A stretch of 64,000 nt of DNA from Leadbetterella sp964423865 (GCA_964423865.1 CAYRGN010000009.1:1-64000), one strand, 5' to 3'; numbered from the stretch's first letter, positions 8,298 through 17,458 are shown. Notes: generated by a model from the letters alone, not told the origin. A program made the numbers and translations.

Positions 8298-9854
8298 TTA
8301 GCTGTGCAGCTCGAACGCCTCCCCGTTTTTGTCGAGGAAATGGTATTCCATCAGTCCAAGAGTAGAGTCTTTGATCAAGTTCACCCATTTCTTGTATTTG
8401 AAGAACCACTTCATCTGTCTGGAGATCAGCCCTTCTTTATAGTACGCATACACGAAAGGATGTACCATGATGGTCACTTTGGCCTCATTTTGCTTCAGTA
8501 ACAGGTGTTCCAGGTGATTTTCAATCTGGTCTGTCACGGAAATACTGGCCTGTATGGTACCCGTACCTCCACAGGTGGGGCAGGTTTCACGGGTATCTAC
8601 ATTAATTTCGGGTCTTACCCTCTGCCGTGTAATCTGCGACAGGCCGAACTTGGAAATGGGCAGAATGGTGTATTTAGAACGGTCACCTTTCATCTCCTCA
8701 CGGAGAACTTCGTGGATGGCCTTCTTGTTCTCCACCTTCTTCATATCAATGAAGTCTATCACCACTATACCTCCCATATCGCGCAAACGCAGCTGGCGGG
8801 CGATCTCTGCCGCGGCTTCCTTGTTCACATTCAGGGCGGTGGCTTCCTGGTTGGGTTCGGAACTGGCCTTATTGCCGCTGTTCACGTCAATTACGTGGAG
8901 GGCCTCGGTATGTTCAATCACCAGGTATCCGCCCCCGGGCAGGGTAACGGTTCGACCGAAAAGCGACTTCATTTGCTTCTCAATACCGTAGTGTTCAAAA
9001 ATCTTGGATTTCCCCTGATGAAGTTTAAGAATTTTTTCTTTCTGGGGAGCAATGGCATGCAGCAGGTTCTTGATCTTATCGAAAGACTCCCGGGTGTCTA
9101 CTACAATCGAGTCAAAATCATCATTGAGCATATCCCTGAGTATAGAGGCCGCCCGGTCCATTTCCGAAACCACCCGATCACGCGGGGCCGCGTTTCTCAG
9201 GGCCCGCACACCGCTTTCCCATTTTTCAATACAATGCTCCAGGTCGCGCTGTAGATCTTCCACGTCCATATTCTCCGCCACCGTACGCACAATCACCCCA
9301 AAGTTTTCGGGCTTTACGGAAGATATCAGCTTGTGCAGGCGCTGACGCTCCTGCTTGCTGGTAATCTTTTTCGAAATATTAATGGAATTACTGAACGGCA
9401 CCAGCACAATATACCTTCCGGCAATAGAGATATCGCAGGAAAGGCGTGGACCTTTAGACGAAATCGGCTCCTTCACCACCTGGGCGAGGATAGGCATATT
9501 TTTGTTCAGTACATCGCTGATCTTACCCTGCTTTTCTATCTGGGTTTCCGCTTTGAAACCTTTCAGTCTCGGACTTACCGGCCGTTTGGCGATAACGTCT
9601 TTCGTAAACTTGATTAAAGAGAGGATATGCGGACTCAGATCATGGTAATGCAGGAAAGCATCTTTCTCATGGCCGATATCAATAAAGGCCGCGTTATTCC
9701 CCGAAACCACCTTCTTTACAGTACCAAAATAGATATCCCCTACTGCAAAATGATGCTCCGTCTCATCAACATGGTATTCAATGAGCCGCTTATTACGGAC
9801 TAAAGCTATTCTGTCTCCCTTGGGGGTGGCGGATATGTATAATTCGTTACTCAA
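8298..9854 (-). CDS. rng: ribonuclease E/G family endoribonuclease
   Basis: 518-residue cytoplasmic RNase G-type enzyme, which cleaves single-stranded RNA during 16S rRNA 5' maturation and mRNA decay. The N-terminal S1 domain (about residues 35-125, GDIYFGTVKKVVSGNNAAFIDIG) is interrupted as usual in the family. Catalytic aspartates are in HVIDVNSG and IVVIDFIDM, and the zinc-link motif is CPTCGGTG. The length matches RNase G and there is no long RNase E scaffold tail. Start MSNELYISATPKG is typical. It is convergent with the YD-type gene and separated upstream from the COX24-type gene by a terminator. Confidence 0.95.
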   Translation of the reverse strand: MSNELYISATPKGDRIALVRNKRLIEYHVDETEHHFAVGDIYFGTVKKVVSGNNAAFIDIGHEKDAFLHYHDLSPHILSLIKFTKDVIAKRPVSPRLKGFKAETQIEKQGKISDVLNKNMPILAQVVKEPISSKGPRLSCDISIAGRYIVLVPFSNSINISKKITSKQERQRLHKLISSVKPENFGVIVRTVAENMDVEDLQRDLEHCIEKWESGVRALRNAAPRDRVVSEMDRAASILRDMLNDDFDSIVVDTRESFDKIKNLLHAIAPQKEKILKLHQGKSKIFEHYGIEKQMKSLFGRTVTLPGGGYLVIEHTEALHVIDVNSGNKASSEPNQEATALNVNKEAAAEIARQLRLRDMGGIVVIDFIDMKKVENKKAIHEVLREEMKGDRSKYTILPISKFGLSQITRQRVRPEINVDTRETCPTCGGTGTIQASISVTDQIENHLEHLLLKQNEAKVTIMVHPFVYAYYKEGLISRQMKWFFKYKKWVNLIKDSTLGLMEYHFLDKNGEAFELHS

Positions 9855-9930
9855 GTAAAAGGTACGGGGCTATAGAAGTAAAGATACTACTATCTGATCA
9901 AAAACCGATACTAGTACTGAAAATTTTAAC

Positions 9931-9960
9931 AAAAAAAGTAAGCAGACCAAAGCTGCTTAC
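9931..9960 (-). terminator. intrinsic terminator of the HU-TPR-COX24 operon
   Basis: On the minus strand an 8-bp perfect stem GTAAGCAG/CTGCTTAC with a 7-base loop is followed by seven T residues. It lies downstream of the 29-residue COX24-type gene and upstream of rng, so it probably ends the HU-TPR-COX24 transcript. Confidence 0.85.
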
Positions 9961-9997
9961 CTCCTACTTTTATCGTAGTATATACCTTAAGACCTGC

Positions 9998-10087
9998 TTA
10001 TTTCTTCTTATGACGGTTCTTTCTCAGACGTTTCTTTCTCTTGTGAGTCGCCATCTTATGTCTTTTTCTTTTCTTTCCGCAAGGCAT
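9998..10087 (-). CDS. AURKAIP1/COX24 domain small basic protein
   Basis: A 29-residue protein, MPCGKKRKRHKMATHKRKKR continued by a further Arg/Lys/His-rich stretch ending in HKKK. Almost every residue is basic. Bacteroidota carry a nearly invariant protein of this size and pattern, named after the C-terminal domain of mitochondrial Cox24/AURKAIP1 (mS38), a small-subunit ribosomal protein. A ribosome-associated role is therefore likely. It lies just below the TPR gene on the minus strand and is followed by a terminator. Confidence 0.9.
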   Translation of the reverse strand: MPCGKKRKRHKMATHKRKKRLRKNRHKKK

Positions 10088-10140
10088 AATCGTAATATTT
10101 TAAATGTCTCAAATCTTTTTGGGACTGCAAAAGTAATAAT

Positions 10141-10959
10141 TTATTTTAAATTATTCAAAGTTTTTCTTACTTCATCTTTTACAATCGGGTCAATATTCTC
10201 TTCCAGCAGCTCATTCAGTAGGGCTTTGGCGTCTTCCGTTTTACTTAATTCAATATAGCTATATGCCAGCCCGATCTTGCCGTCAATATTATTTTTGTCA
10301 ATACGCAGAACCTCCTTAAAGCGCTCGGCCGCCTTATCAAACTGCCCCGACTGCATGGAAAGTTTTCCCAGGCTGATGATGGCCGGCAGGTAATTGGGCT
10401 GCTGGTCCAGCACCTCCCGCAGGATGTTAATGGCCCGCATAGGGTTAGCGGAGTTCACGTAGGTTAACGCCGTGTTGGTCCGGGCATGCAGGTTGGCCGG
10501 ATCAAATTTCAAAGCCTGTGAATAAGATGCCCTGGTTTTTTCAGCCAGATCTTCTGCTTTAGCAGCATTTAAGGTCAGTGTGTAGGCCTGGAGATAAGCG
10601 TCTCCTGATCTCAGCCAGTTTTCTGTGCCGGGATTGCTGATGGCGATCTGCTCAAAGTAATAGGCTGAGCTGTCAAAAACAGATGCTTTGTAAAACATCT
10701 CGCCCAGTTCCCTGTAAGCATTTAAAGGATTGGCGTCTGTGGCATACTTCCGCCGGATCTCAACGGCCATCTGAGCGGCCTGCGGGTTCATCATGTGTGT
10801 ATTCTCTCCCCCTTTTGCCTCGGGGGTATCAGAAGAAACGGCCTTAACCTCATCTTTCACTACCGTCTTGGGCCTGCTTATCAAAAAAGCAAAGCACAGC
10901 AGCGCCACCCCTAAAAGGATCAGGAAATGCAATCCGGGACTAAGGCCGTTTTTCATCAT
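10141..10959 (-). CDS. membrane-anchored tetratricopeptide repeat protein
   Basis: 272 residues. An N-terminal hydrophobic anchor (LHFLILLGVALLCFAFLI) is followed by a charged linker and five or so TPR units, for example AYRELGEMFYKASVFDSSAYYFEQIAISNP and LPAIISLGKLSMQSGQFDKAAERFKEVLRID in consecutive 34-residue modules. The repeats probably face the periplasm, but topology is inferred. The start codon overlaps the HU gene stop by one base (TAATG), a sign of coupled translation. TPR arrays bind protein partners; none is identifiable here. Confidence 0.85.
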   Translation of the reverse strand: MMKNGLSPGLHFLILLGVALLCFAFLISRPKTVVKDEVKAVSSDTPEAKGGENTHMMNPQAAQMAVEIRRKYATDANPLNAYRELGEMFYKASVFDSSAYYFEQIAISNPGTENWLRSGDAYLQAYTLTLNAAKAEDLAEKTRASYSQALKFDPANLHARTNTALTYVNSANPMRAINILREVLDQQPNYLPAIISLGKLSMQSGQFDKAAERFKEVLRIDKNNIDGKIGLAYSYIELSKTEDAKALLNELLEENIDPIVKDEVRKTLNNLK

Positions 10960-11246
10960 TAAATCTTCACATTCTTTTTAACTTCCTCCACAAACTCCTT
11001 GGAAGGTTTGAAGCTCGGAATAAAATGAGCAGGTACGGTAACCGTGGTTTTCTTGGAAATGTTACGCGCCTTTTTCTCTGCCCTTTTCTTATTGACGAAA
11101 CTACCGAATCCTCTTACATAAATAGCCTCGCCTCCTGATAATTGTTCTTTTACTGTTTCGAAAAACGCCTCTATCGTCGCTGATGTGGCAGCTTTATCTA
11201 CTCCCGTTTTTTCCGAAATAATTGAAATTACCTCTGCTTTCGTCAC
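10959..11246 (-). CDS. HU/IHF family DNA-binding protein
   Basis: 95-residue nucleoid protein of the HU/IHF family. It has the N-terminal helical dimer part (MTKAEVISIISEKTGVDKAATSATIEAFFETVKE) and the DNA-binding arm region IYVRGFGSFVNKKRAEKKARN. HU-type proteins bend and compact DNA. The family usually has 90-100 residues, matching here. It has a good promoter 67 bases upstream and is co-transcribed with the TPR and COX24-type genes. Confidence 0.95.
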   Translation of the reverse strand: MTKAEVISIISEKTGVDKAATSATIEAFFETVKEQLSGGEAIYVRGFGSFVNKKRAEKKARNISKKTTVTVPAHFIPSFKPSKEFVEEVKKNVKI

Positions 11247-11312
11247 GATTAAAATTATTTAAAAGTTAAAAAAAATACGATTACTTTTACCGTTTGATTA
11301 TGAATAAGATTG

Positions 11313-11344
11313 CAAAGATAATTTATTGGCATTAATAAGCACAA
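11313..11344 (-). promoter_or_regulatory. promoter of the HU operon
   Basis: Minus-strand TTG at 11344-11342, a 21-base spacer, then TATCTTTG at 11320-11313. Both boxes agree with the Bacteroidota -33/-7 consensus and point to the HU-like gene. Confidence 0.7.
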
Positions 11345-11427
11345 TATTTATTATCTTTTTTAAAATAAATATTTAATTATAAAGCAGTTAAGCAGGTATT
11401 CCCTGAAAATGCCCTTACAGCCGGAGA

Positions 11428-12444
11428 ATGGTACAAAATAAAATAATATCGTGGTATCTTAAAAACAAGCGAACTTTACCATGGCGAAACACCCGAAATC
11501 CGTATTTTATTTGGCTTTCTGAGATTCTGTTGCAGCAGACGCGGGTAGCCCAGGGACTGCCTTACTATGAAAAATTTACCGAAAAATATCCTACCGTATT
11601 TGACCTGGCCCGGGCGCCGGAAGAGGAAGTCCTGAGGTTATGGCAGGGACTCGGTTATTACTCCCGGGGCAGAAACCTGCACGCTACCGCCCGTTATATC
11701 ACGGAGGAACTCCACGGAATATTTCCGGACACCCACCGGGGGCTTATTCGCCTGAAAGGGGTAGGAGATTACACCGCCGCGGCCATCGCTTCTTTCGCCT
11801 TTAAAGAAAAGGTACCGGCCATTGACGGCAACGCCATTCGGGTGATCAGTCGACTGTACGCCATCGATAAGCCGGTAGATCTGCCTTCCACCCTCCAGGA
11901 AATCCGTCAGCTCTCCCTTGAACTGATTTCCGAAGTGGAGCCAGACCTTTACAACCAGGCCATAATGGAGTTCGGCGCCATGCTCTGCACACCCAAAAAC
12001 CCGAAGTGCGACATTTGCCCCGTACAGGCGGAATGCCTTTCGTATCCCGGAAAAGACTACCTCCGTATTCCCTATAAATCCAGGAAGACCAAAGTGCAGG
12101 AACGCGCCCTGCATTATCTCGTATTCGAACATCAGGGAAGTTTCTTCATGAAGCAAAGAACCGCATCCGATATATGGCAAAATCTCTTTGACTTCCCGGA
12201 AACGGGACCCGAAGAACTTCCGACCCTACTCCGGCGCCTGAATACCGTACCGGAACGGGTATTCCCGCCGGTCACCCACCTCCTGTCGCACCGAAAACTG
12301 ACCATATACTTTACGCATTGCCTGCTTCCGGACAAAGACATCCCCCTGGAAGGAACCTGGTTTACGGTAGAAGAAGCGGAAGAGTTGGCGAAACCGAAGG
12401 TGGTTGTGGATTTTCTCTCTCGGATCAACACAGATAAAAAGTGA
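11428..12444 (+). CDS. mutY: A/G-specific adenine DNA glycosylase
   Basis: 338 residues; base-excision repair enzyme that removes adenine mispaired with 8-oxoguanine. The catalytic glutamate lies in SEILLQQTRV, the helix-hairpin-helix in LIRLKGVGDYTAAAIASFA, the catalytic aspartate in AIDGNAIRVISR. The [4Fe-4S] ligands follow C-X6-C-X2-C-X5-C (CTPKNPKCDICPVQAEC). The C-terminal MutT-like domain that reads 8-oxoG is present. Length matches E. coli MutY (350). Monocistronic or followed by argH, whose leader lies just downstream. Confidence 0.96.
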   Translation: MVQNKIISWYLKNKRTLPWRNTRNPYFIWLSEILLQQTRVAQGLPYYEKFTEKYPTVFDLARAPEEEVLRLWQGLGYYSRGRNLHATARYITEELHGIFPDTHRGLIRLKGVGDYTAAAIASFAFKEKVPAIDGNAIRVISRLYAIDKPVDLPSTLQEIRQLSLELISEVEPDLYNQAIMEFGAMLCTPKNPKCDICPVQAECLSYPGKDYLRIPYKSRKTKVQERALHYLVFEHQGSFFMKQRTASDIWQNLFDFPETGPEELPTLLRRLNTVPERVFPPVTHLLSHRKLTIYFTHCLLPDKDIPLEGTWFTVEEAEELAKPKVVVDFLSRINTDKK

Positions 12445-12568
12445 ATTACCCAGCATCCGCCTTAAACGCTACCCTGCCCGGAAAGCAAAGATGTCGCCCT
12501 CACATTTCCCCGTTCTCCTACCCTTCCCTATCTTTTTTTACCGATATTTGCCAAAAAATACGACAATC

Positions 12569-13915
12569 TTGAAACTTTGGCATAAAGACGGCGCCCAGCC
12601 TACCCATAAGCTCATTGAATCTTTCACGGTAGGAAAAGACAGGGAACTGGATGTTCTCCTGGCGCCTTTTGATGTTCTGGGCTCCATGGCCCATTCCATT
12701 ATGCTGGAAAAGGCCGGGCTATTGGAAAGCGGAGAACTCCGGCAGATCCTGGAAGAATGTACCCGGATTTTCAGGGAGGAAATAGAAACGGGTCGCTTCA
12801 GAATAGAAGACGGGATAGAAGACGTCCATTCTCAGGTAGAGTTTATGCTGACGGAGCGTATAGGCGACACCGGCAAAAAAATCCACAGCGGAAGATCGCG
12901 GAACGACCAGGTACTGGTAGACCTGAAAATGTATTTCCGTAACCGCATTGAGGATATCGTTTCCCGGGTGACCCAACTCTTTACTACGCTTCAGCAAAGA
13001 AGCGAGGAACACAAGAACGATCTCCTGCCCGGCTACACCCACCTCCAGATCGCGATGCCGTCTTCATTCGGACTGTGGTTTGGAGCTTATGCCGAAAGCC
13101 TGGTGGACGATCTCACCGTATTGCAGGGAGTATACCGTATAGTCAACAAAAACCCTCTGGGTTCAGGAGCGGGATACGGGTCGAGCTTCCCTCTCGACAG
13201 GCCCTATACCACAGAACTGCTGGGCTTTGACGACCTGAATTACAACGTAGTATATGCCCAGATGACCCGGGGGAAAACCGAATTCGCGCTGGCTCAGGCG
13301 CTCGGTATGCTGGCCGGAACACTTTCACGTCTGGCCATGGACGTTTGCCTGTACAACAGCCAGAATTTCGGATTTTTATTGCTGCCCGCAGAAATGACCA
13401 CCGGTTCCAGCATCATGCCCCATAAGAAAAACCCCGACGTGGCCGAAATCCTGAGGGGCAAAACCAACCGCCTCAAAGGCCTGTCCACTGAAATCGCCTT
13501 TGTGCAGTCTAATCTTCCTTCCGGCTACCACCGCGAATTCCAGATTATTAAGGAAGTCTTGCTGCCCGCCCTTGATGAATTTTGTGAATGCCTGGAAATA
13601 GCCGACTTCATGGTCACCCATCTGCGTGTAAAACCTGATCTGTTAAACGACCCAAAATTTGACCTGCTGTTCAGCGTAGAAAATGTAAACCGCAAGGTAG
13701 TGGAAGGCATGCCTTTCCGCGATGCCTACCGCAGCGTGGGAAATGAGATTGAGAACGGCACATATAGCCCGTTACGGACCCTGAATCATACTTTACTGGG
13801 AAGTATCGGCAACCCGGCAAACGGGGAAATCAGGGCGGCAATGGATCAGGTTATCTCCGGCTTCCAATTTGACAAAACGCATACGGCATATCAGAAGTTA
13901 CTGAATTGGGAGTAG
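12569..13915 (+). CDS. argH: argininosuccinate lyase
   Basis: 448 residues, last step of arginine synthesis: argininosuccinate to arginine plus fumarate. I choose the TTG at 12569, giving MKLWHKDGAQPT, which matches the usual N-terminus of the family in this phylum; the open frame extends upstream into mutY without homology. The superfamily signature is GSSIMPHKKNPD, and the early SGRSRNDQV motif binds substrate. No other arginine gene is in the window. Confidence 0.95.
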   Translation: MKLWHKDGAQPTHKLIESFTVGKDRELDVLLAPFDVLGSMAHSIMLEKAGLLESGELRQILEECTRIFREEIETGRFRIEDGIEDVHSQVEFMLTERIGDTGKKIHSGRSRNDQVLVDLKMYFRNRIEDIVSRVTQLFTTLQQRSEEHKNDLLPGYTHLQIAMPSSFGLWFGAYAESLVDDLTVLQGVYRIVNKNPLGSGAGYGSSFPLDRPYTTELLGFDDLNYNVVYAQMTRGKTEFALAQALGMLAGTLSRLAMDVCLYNSQNFGFLLLPAEMTTGSSIMPHKKNPDVAEILRGKTNRLKGLSTEIAFVQSNLPSGYHREFQIIKEVLLPALDEFCECLEIADFMVTHLRVKPDLLNDPKFDLLFSVENVNRKVVEGMPFRDAYRSVGNEIENGTYSPLRTLNHTLLGSIGNPANGEIRAAMDQVISGFQFDKTHTAYQKLLNWE

Positions 13916-13971
13916 GCTGGTGATTCTAAACGAAGTATTGCGGTTCTCGACTTCTCCGGGCGGCTGCACTT

Positions 13972-14958
13972 TTACTTTTTCCGGTCAATGGTAAACTGCA
14001 CCAGCCCTCTGAGCGAGGTCTTGTAGGCGCTTTCCGGGAAGCCGTCCATAATTTCAAAGGCTTCGCTGACATACCTTTGCATCACCTGCGTGGCATATTC
14101 CAGTCCGCCCGACTGCTTCACAAAATCAATCACTTCCGTTACCTTCTCCGGTTTATTGGAATGATTTTTAATAAGATTAATGATATGCCTTTTGGTATTC
14201 CAGGCGGCTTTATTTAAGGCGAATATCAGGGGCAGGGTCATCTTCTTCTCTTTGATGTCAATACCCGTGGGTTTGCCGATTTCATCGGTTCCGAAGTCAA
14301 AAAGATCGTCTTTAATCTGGAAAGCCATACCGATTTTCTCCCCCAGGAGGCGGGCTTTTTCCACGTCCTCCGGCGTGCGCTCGGCCGATGCCGCCCCTAC
14401 CGCGCAGCAGGCCGCAATCAGGGTGGCGGTCTTCTGGCGAATGACCTCGTAATATACTTCCTCCGTAATATCGAGTTTGCGGGCTTTCTCAATCTGAAGC
14501 AGTTCTCCCTCGCTCATTTCCCTTACCGCGGTAGAAACAATTTTCAGCAGTCCGAAATCTTCATTATCCACACTCAAAAGCAGCCCTTTCGCCAGGAGGT
14601 AGTCGCCCACCAGCACGGCTATCTTATTCTTCCATAAAGCGTTTACAGAGAAAAAACCCCGGCGATAATTGGCTTCGTCCACTACATCGTCATGCACCAG
14701 CGTGGCCGTATGAAGCAGTTCAATCAGCGCGGCTCCCCGGTAGGTAGATTCACGGATGCCGCCCAATGCCCCCGCGGTAAGAAACACGAACATGGGCCGG
14801 ATCTGCTTCCCCTTCCTGTGGATGATATACTTCATGATCTGATCAAGAAGCATCACATGCGTTTTCATGGATTTCCGGAACTTCTTCTCAAAACTTTTCA
14901 TCTCCTCCACTATGGGAGCCTGAATCGCATCAATGGTCATGGGCATAAGCACCTGCAT
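13972..14958 (-). CDS. trans-polyprenyl diphosphate synthase
   Basis: 328-residue all-helical prenyltransferase that extends allylic diphosphates with isopentenyl diphosphate, probably making the side chain of menaquinone. First Asp-rich motif is DDVVD (residues 90-94) in LVHDDVVDEANYRRG, second is DDLFD in QIKDDLFDFGTDEIGKPTG. Substrate-binding KGKQIRP is present near residue 50. Length suits octaprenyl/solanesyl-type synthases rather than short-chain FPP synthases. Start could be the ATG at 14958 or nearby ATGs. A TAGATTTG -7-like box sits about 30 bases upstream. Confidence 0.92.
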   Translation of the reverse strand: MQVLMPMTIDAIQAPIVEEMKSFEKKFRKSMKTHVMLLDQIMKYIIHRKGKQIRPMFVFLTAGALGGIRESTYRGAALIELLHTATLVHDDVVDEANYRRGFFSVNALWKNKIAVLVGDYLLAKGLLLSVDNEDFGLLKIVSTAVREMSEGELLQIEKARKLDITEEVYYEVIRQKTATLIAACCAVGAASAERTPEDVEKARLLGEKIGMAFQIKDDLFDFGTDEIGKPTGIDIKEKKMTLPLIFALNKAAWNTKRHIINLIKNHSNKPEKVTEVIDFVKQSGGLEYATQVMQRYVSEAFEIMDGFPESAYKTSLRGLVQFTIDRKK

Positions 14959-15172
14959 ACGTAAGGTTTTCGTGAAAATGCAGGGACAAATCTATTGATT
15001 TATTGTTCAAATACCTAATACGCAAGGAAATCTACTGCCGGTTCTTCAGGGAGATTCCCGGCAAAAACACTGTATTTTTTTTGTCTCTTCCTCCCAAAAC
15101 CCGTATCTTAGCATCAAATATCAATACGTTTTGGTATTTTAAAGATTTTTCCTGACAAACTTAACGATCAAA

Positions 15173-15205
15173 ATATACCCGGCTTTTCGTCGGGTTTTAT
15201 TTTTG
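15173..15205 (+). promoter_or_regulatory. hairpin and -7 element upstream of hisH
   Basis: CCCGGC-TTTTC-GTCGGG forms a 6-bp stem (one G-U pair), extendable by an A-T pair, followed by a T-rich run. The run contains TATTTTTG at 15198-15205, a TAnnTTTG -7 match 18 bases before the hisH ATG. The hairpin plus T-run also looks like a terminator, so this could be an attenuator for upstream transcription or simply the promoter of hisHAF. Confidence 0.45.
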
Positions 15206-15222
15206 TTCTTTTGAAATACAAG

Positions 15223-15819
15223 ATGACAGCTCCTGAAGTAGCAATTATCAAGTACAACGCGGGCAACATCCGCTCGGTGATGATCGCCCTGGAAAGACTG
15301 GGTGTAAACAGTGTACTGACCGATGACCCCGATGCGCTGAGCGCCGCGAAACGAATTATTTTCCCGGGTGTGGGAGAGGCGGGAACCGCCATGAAGAGCC
15401 TTAGAGATAAAGGACTGGACACCCTTATCCCCACGCTTACCCAACCCTTTCTCGGCACCTGCGTAGGCATGCAGCTGCTTTGCCGGTACTCGGAAGAAAG
15501 CGACACCTCCTGCCTGGGCGTTTTTGATATCGATGTAAAACGGTTTATTGCTTCTTCGGGAGAGAAGATCCCGCAGACGGGCTGGAATCAGATATCGGGC
15601 TACCGAACCGGCCTCTGCCAGGGGCTGAAGGAGGGAGCTTTCGTGTACTACAACCACGGCTATTATGCCCCGTTAAGCCTATACACGGTAGCCGAAACCG
15701 ACTATATCCACCCCTACTCGGCCATTCTGCAAAAAGACAACTTCTACGCCTGCCAGTTTCATTCCGAAATCAGCGGTGCAGTAGGTGAACAAATCTTCAA
15801 AAATTTCCTCCAACTCTAA
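15223..15819 (+). CDS. hisH: imidazole glycerol phosphate synthase, glutaminase subunit
   Basis: 198 residues from the ATG giving MTAPEVAIIKYNAGN; a TTG 12 bases upstream is less likely. Class I glutamine amidotransferase: nucleophile Cys80 in GTCVGMQLL, and the His-Glu pair in CQFHSEIS. It supplies ammonia to HisF for ring closure to IGP and AICAR in histidine synthesis. It is followed by hisA and hisF, but the other his genes are not next to it. Confidence 0.95.
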   Translation: MTAPEVAIIKYNAGNIRSVMIALERLGVNSVLTDDPDALSAAKRIIFPGVGEAGTAMKSLRDKGLDTLIPTLTQPFLGTCVGMQLLCRYSEESDTSCLGVFDIDVKRFIASSGEKIPQTGWNQISGYRTGLCQGLKEGAFVYYNHGYYAPLSLYTVAETDYIHPYSAILQKDNFYACQFHSEISGAVGEQIFKNFLQL

Positions 15820-15825
15820 CTCATT

Positions 15826-15868
15826 AACCATCCATCATTAACCATTCATCATTAACCATTAACCATTA
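15826..15868 (+). repeat. imperfect ATTAACC heptamer repeat
   Basis: The hisH-hisA gap holds repeats of CATTAAC and CATC units, with four ATTAACC heptamers, two adjacent near the end, and ATTAAA before the hisA ATG. It is another seven-base simple repeat in an intergenic space, but without the AGCT core of the arrays elsewhere. Confidence 0.75.
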
Positions 15869-15870
15869 AA

Positions 15871-16596
15871 ATGATCCAGATTATCCCCGCTATAGACCTG
15901 ATTGACGGCAAGTGTGTTCGGCTGACCCAGGGCGACTATGCCCGGAAAAAGATTTACAACGAGAACCCGCTGGAAGTGGCGCGGAGTTTCGAAGATGCCG
16001 GCATTCAGCGCCTTCACCTGGTAGACCTCGACGGCGCCAGGGAGAAACGGATTATCAACTACAAAGTGCTGGAGAATATTGCCACCCATACCGGCCTGTC
16101 TATTGACTTCGGCGGAGGATTACAGTCAGACGAAGACCTTCGCGTGGCGTTTGACTCCGGCGCCGCCCAGGTGACGGGCGGGAGCATAGCCGTGAAAGCG
16201 CCGGAGGTTTTCCTGAGCTGGCTGGAGAAATTCGGCAGTGAGCGGATTATCCTGGGCGCCGACGCCCGCGACGGAAAAATCGCGGTTTCGGGGTGGCAGG
16301 AAACTACAGGTATTTCCCTTTTCACTTTCCTGGAAGATTACATTGCCAAAGGCATTCGGTACACCATCAGCACCGATGTCGCCAAAGACGGCCTCCTCCA
16401 GGGGCCTTCTACCGAACTTTACCAACAAATAGGCGAAAAATTTCCTGAATTAAGCCTGATTGCCAGCGGCGGAATCAGTACAATGGCCGATATCCAAACC
16501 CTTGATGCTTTGGGAATTTACGGGGTTATTGTAGGCAAAGCCATTTACGAAAACCGGATTTCTCTCCAAGAAATAGAACAATTTTATGCTCACTAA
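15871..16596 (+). CDS. hisA: phosphoribosylformimino-5-aminoimidazole carboxamide ribotide isomerase
   Basis: 241-residue TIM barrel isomerising ProFAR to PRFAR in histidine synthesis. The N-terminal IPAIDLIDGKCVRL carries the catalytic aspartate; the second is in STDVAKDG. Phosphate-binding glycines are in FGGGLQS and ASGGIST. Length fits the family (about 240). Its 3' end overlaps hisF by 11 bases, so the two are translated together. Confidence 0.96.
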   Translation: MIQIIPAIDLIDGKCVRLTQGDYARKKIYNENPLEVARSFEDAGIQRLHLVDLDGAREKRIINYKVLENIATHTGLSIDFGGGLQSDEDLRVAFDSGAAQVTGGSIAVKAPEVFLSWLEKFGSERIILGADARDGKIAVSGWQETTGISLFTFLEDYIAKGIRYTISTDVAKDGLLQGPSTELYQQIGEKFPELSLIASGGISTMADIQTLDALGIYGVIVGKAIYENRISLQEIEQFYAH

Positions 16597-17341
16597 ACGA
16601 ATCATCCCCTGCCTGGATATCAAAGACGGACGAACCGTCAAAGGAACCAATTTCGTCAACCTGAAAGATGCCGGCGACCCCGTGGAACTGGCGCGGATCT
16701 ATGCGAACGAAGGCGCGGATGAGCTGGTTTTTCTCGATATCACCGCCACCGTTGAAAACCGAAAAACCCTGCTTCACCTGGTAGACCGGGTAGCCCATGC
16801 CATCAACATTCCTTTCACCGTAGGCGGAGGCATTGGCAGCGTAGCTGACGTATCCGCCCTGCTACAGGCGGGCGCCGACAAGATTTCCGTCAATTCCTCT
16901 GCCGTGAAAAACCCGGAGCTGGTGGCGGAACTTTCCCGGGAATTCGGCAGTCAGTGTATTGTAGTGGCCATTGATACGCGTGAGGTAGACGGCGTACACC
17001 GTGTGCATACCCACGGCGGGCGGAAAGCCACCGACCTGGAAACCGTAGCCTGGGCCAAAAAAGTCAACGCGCTGGGCGCAGGCGAAATCCTCCTGACCTC
17101 CATGGATGCCGACGGCACCAAAAACGGCTTTGCCCTGGACATCACAGCGGCCGTTTCCCGGTCAGTCACCATTCCTGTGATCGCTTCCGGAGGCGCGGGT
17201 ACCCTGCCCCACTTCCTGGATGTTTTTACGGAAGGACACGCAGATGCCGCCCTGGCCGCCAGCATTTTTCACTTTAAGGAAATCTCCATTCCCGAATTAA
17301 AAAACTACCTCCTGGAAAAAAAACTACCGGTAAGATTCTAA
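16586..17341 (+). CDS. hisF: imidazole glycerol phosphate synthase, cyclase subunit
   Basis: 251-residue TIM barrel partner of HisH. Catalytic aspartates lie in IPCLDIKDGRTVKG and LLTSMDADGTKNG; phosphate-binding loops are VGGGIGS and ASGGAGT. It converts PRFAR plus ammonia to IGP and AICAR. Last visible gene of the hisHAF group; hisI, which often follows, is absent and the next gene is lon after a 110-base gap. Confidence 0.96.
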   Translation: MLTKRIIPCLDIKDGRTVKGTNFVNLKDAGDPVELARIYANEGADELVFLDITATVENRKTLLHLVDRVAHAINIPFTVGGGIGSVADVSALLQAGADKISVNSSAVKNPELVAELSREFGSQCIVVAIDTREVDGVHRVHTHGGRKATDLETVAWAKKVNALGAGEILLTSMDADGTKNGFALDITAAVSRSVTIPVIASGGAGTLPHFLDVFTEGHADAALAASIFHFKEISIPELKNYLLEKKLPVRF

Positions 17342-17419
17342 AAATCTGCCATTTTGCCATTATATTTATACATGGCACAACGTTTGACCGTTATGTTACC
17401 CAGTTGAGCCCGAATTAGA

Positions 17420-17458
17420 ATGGCCAATATGGCAGAAAACAAAAAAAGTAAATGCTAG
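17420..17458 (+). other. short leader frame overlapping the lon start
   Basis: ATG at 17420 opens a 12-codon frame (MANMAENKKSKC) ending at TAG 17456-17458, four bases past the first base of the lon ATG at 17452. The overlap could couple lon translation to reading of the leader. It may be chance; nothing beyond position supports expression. Confidence 0.25.
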
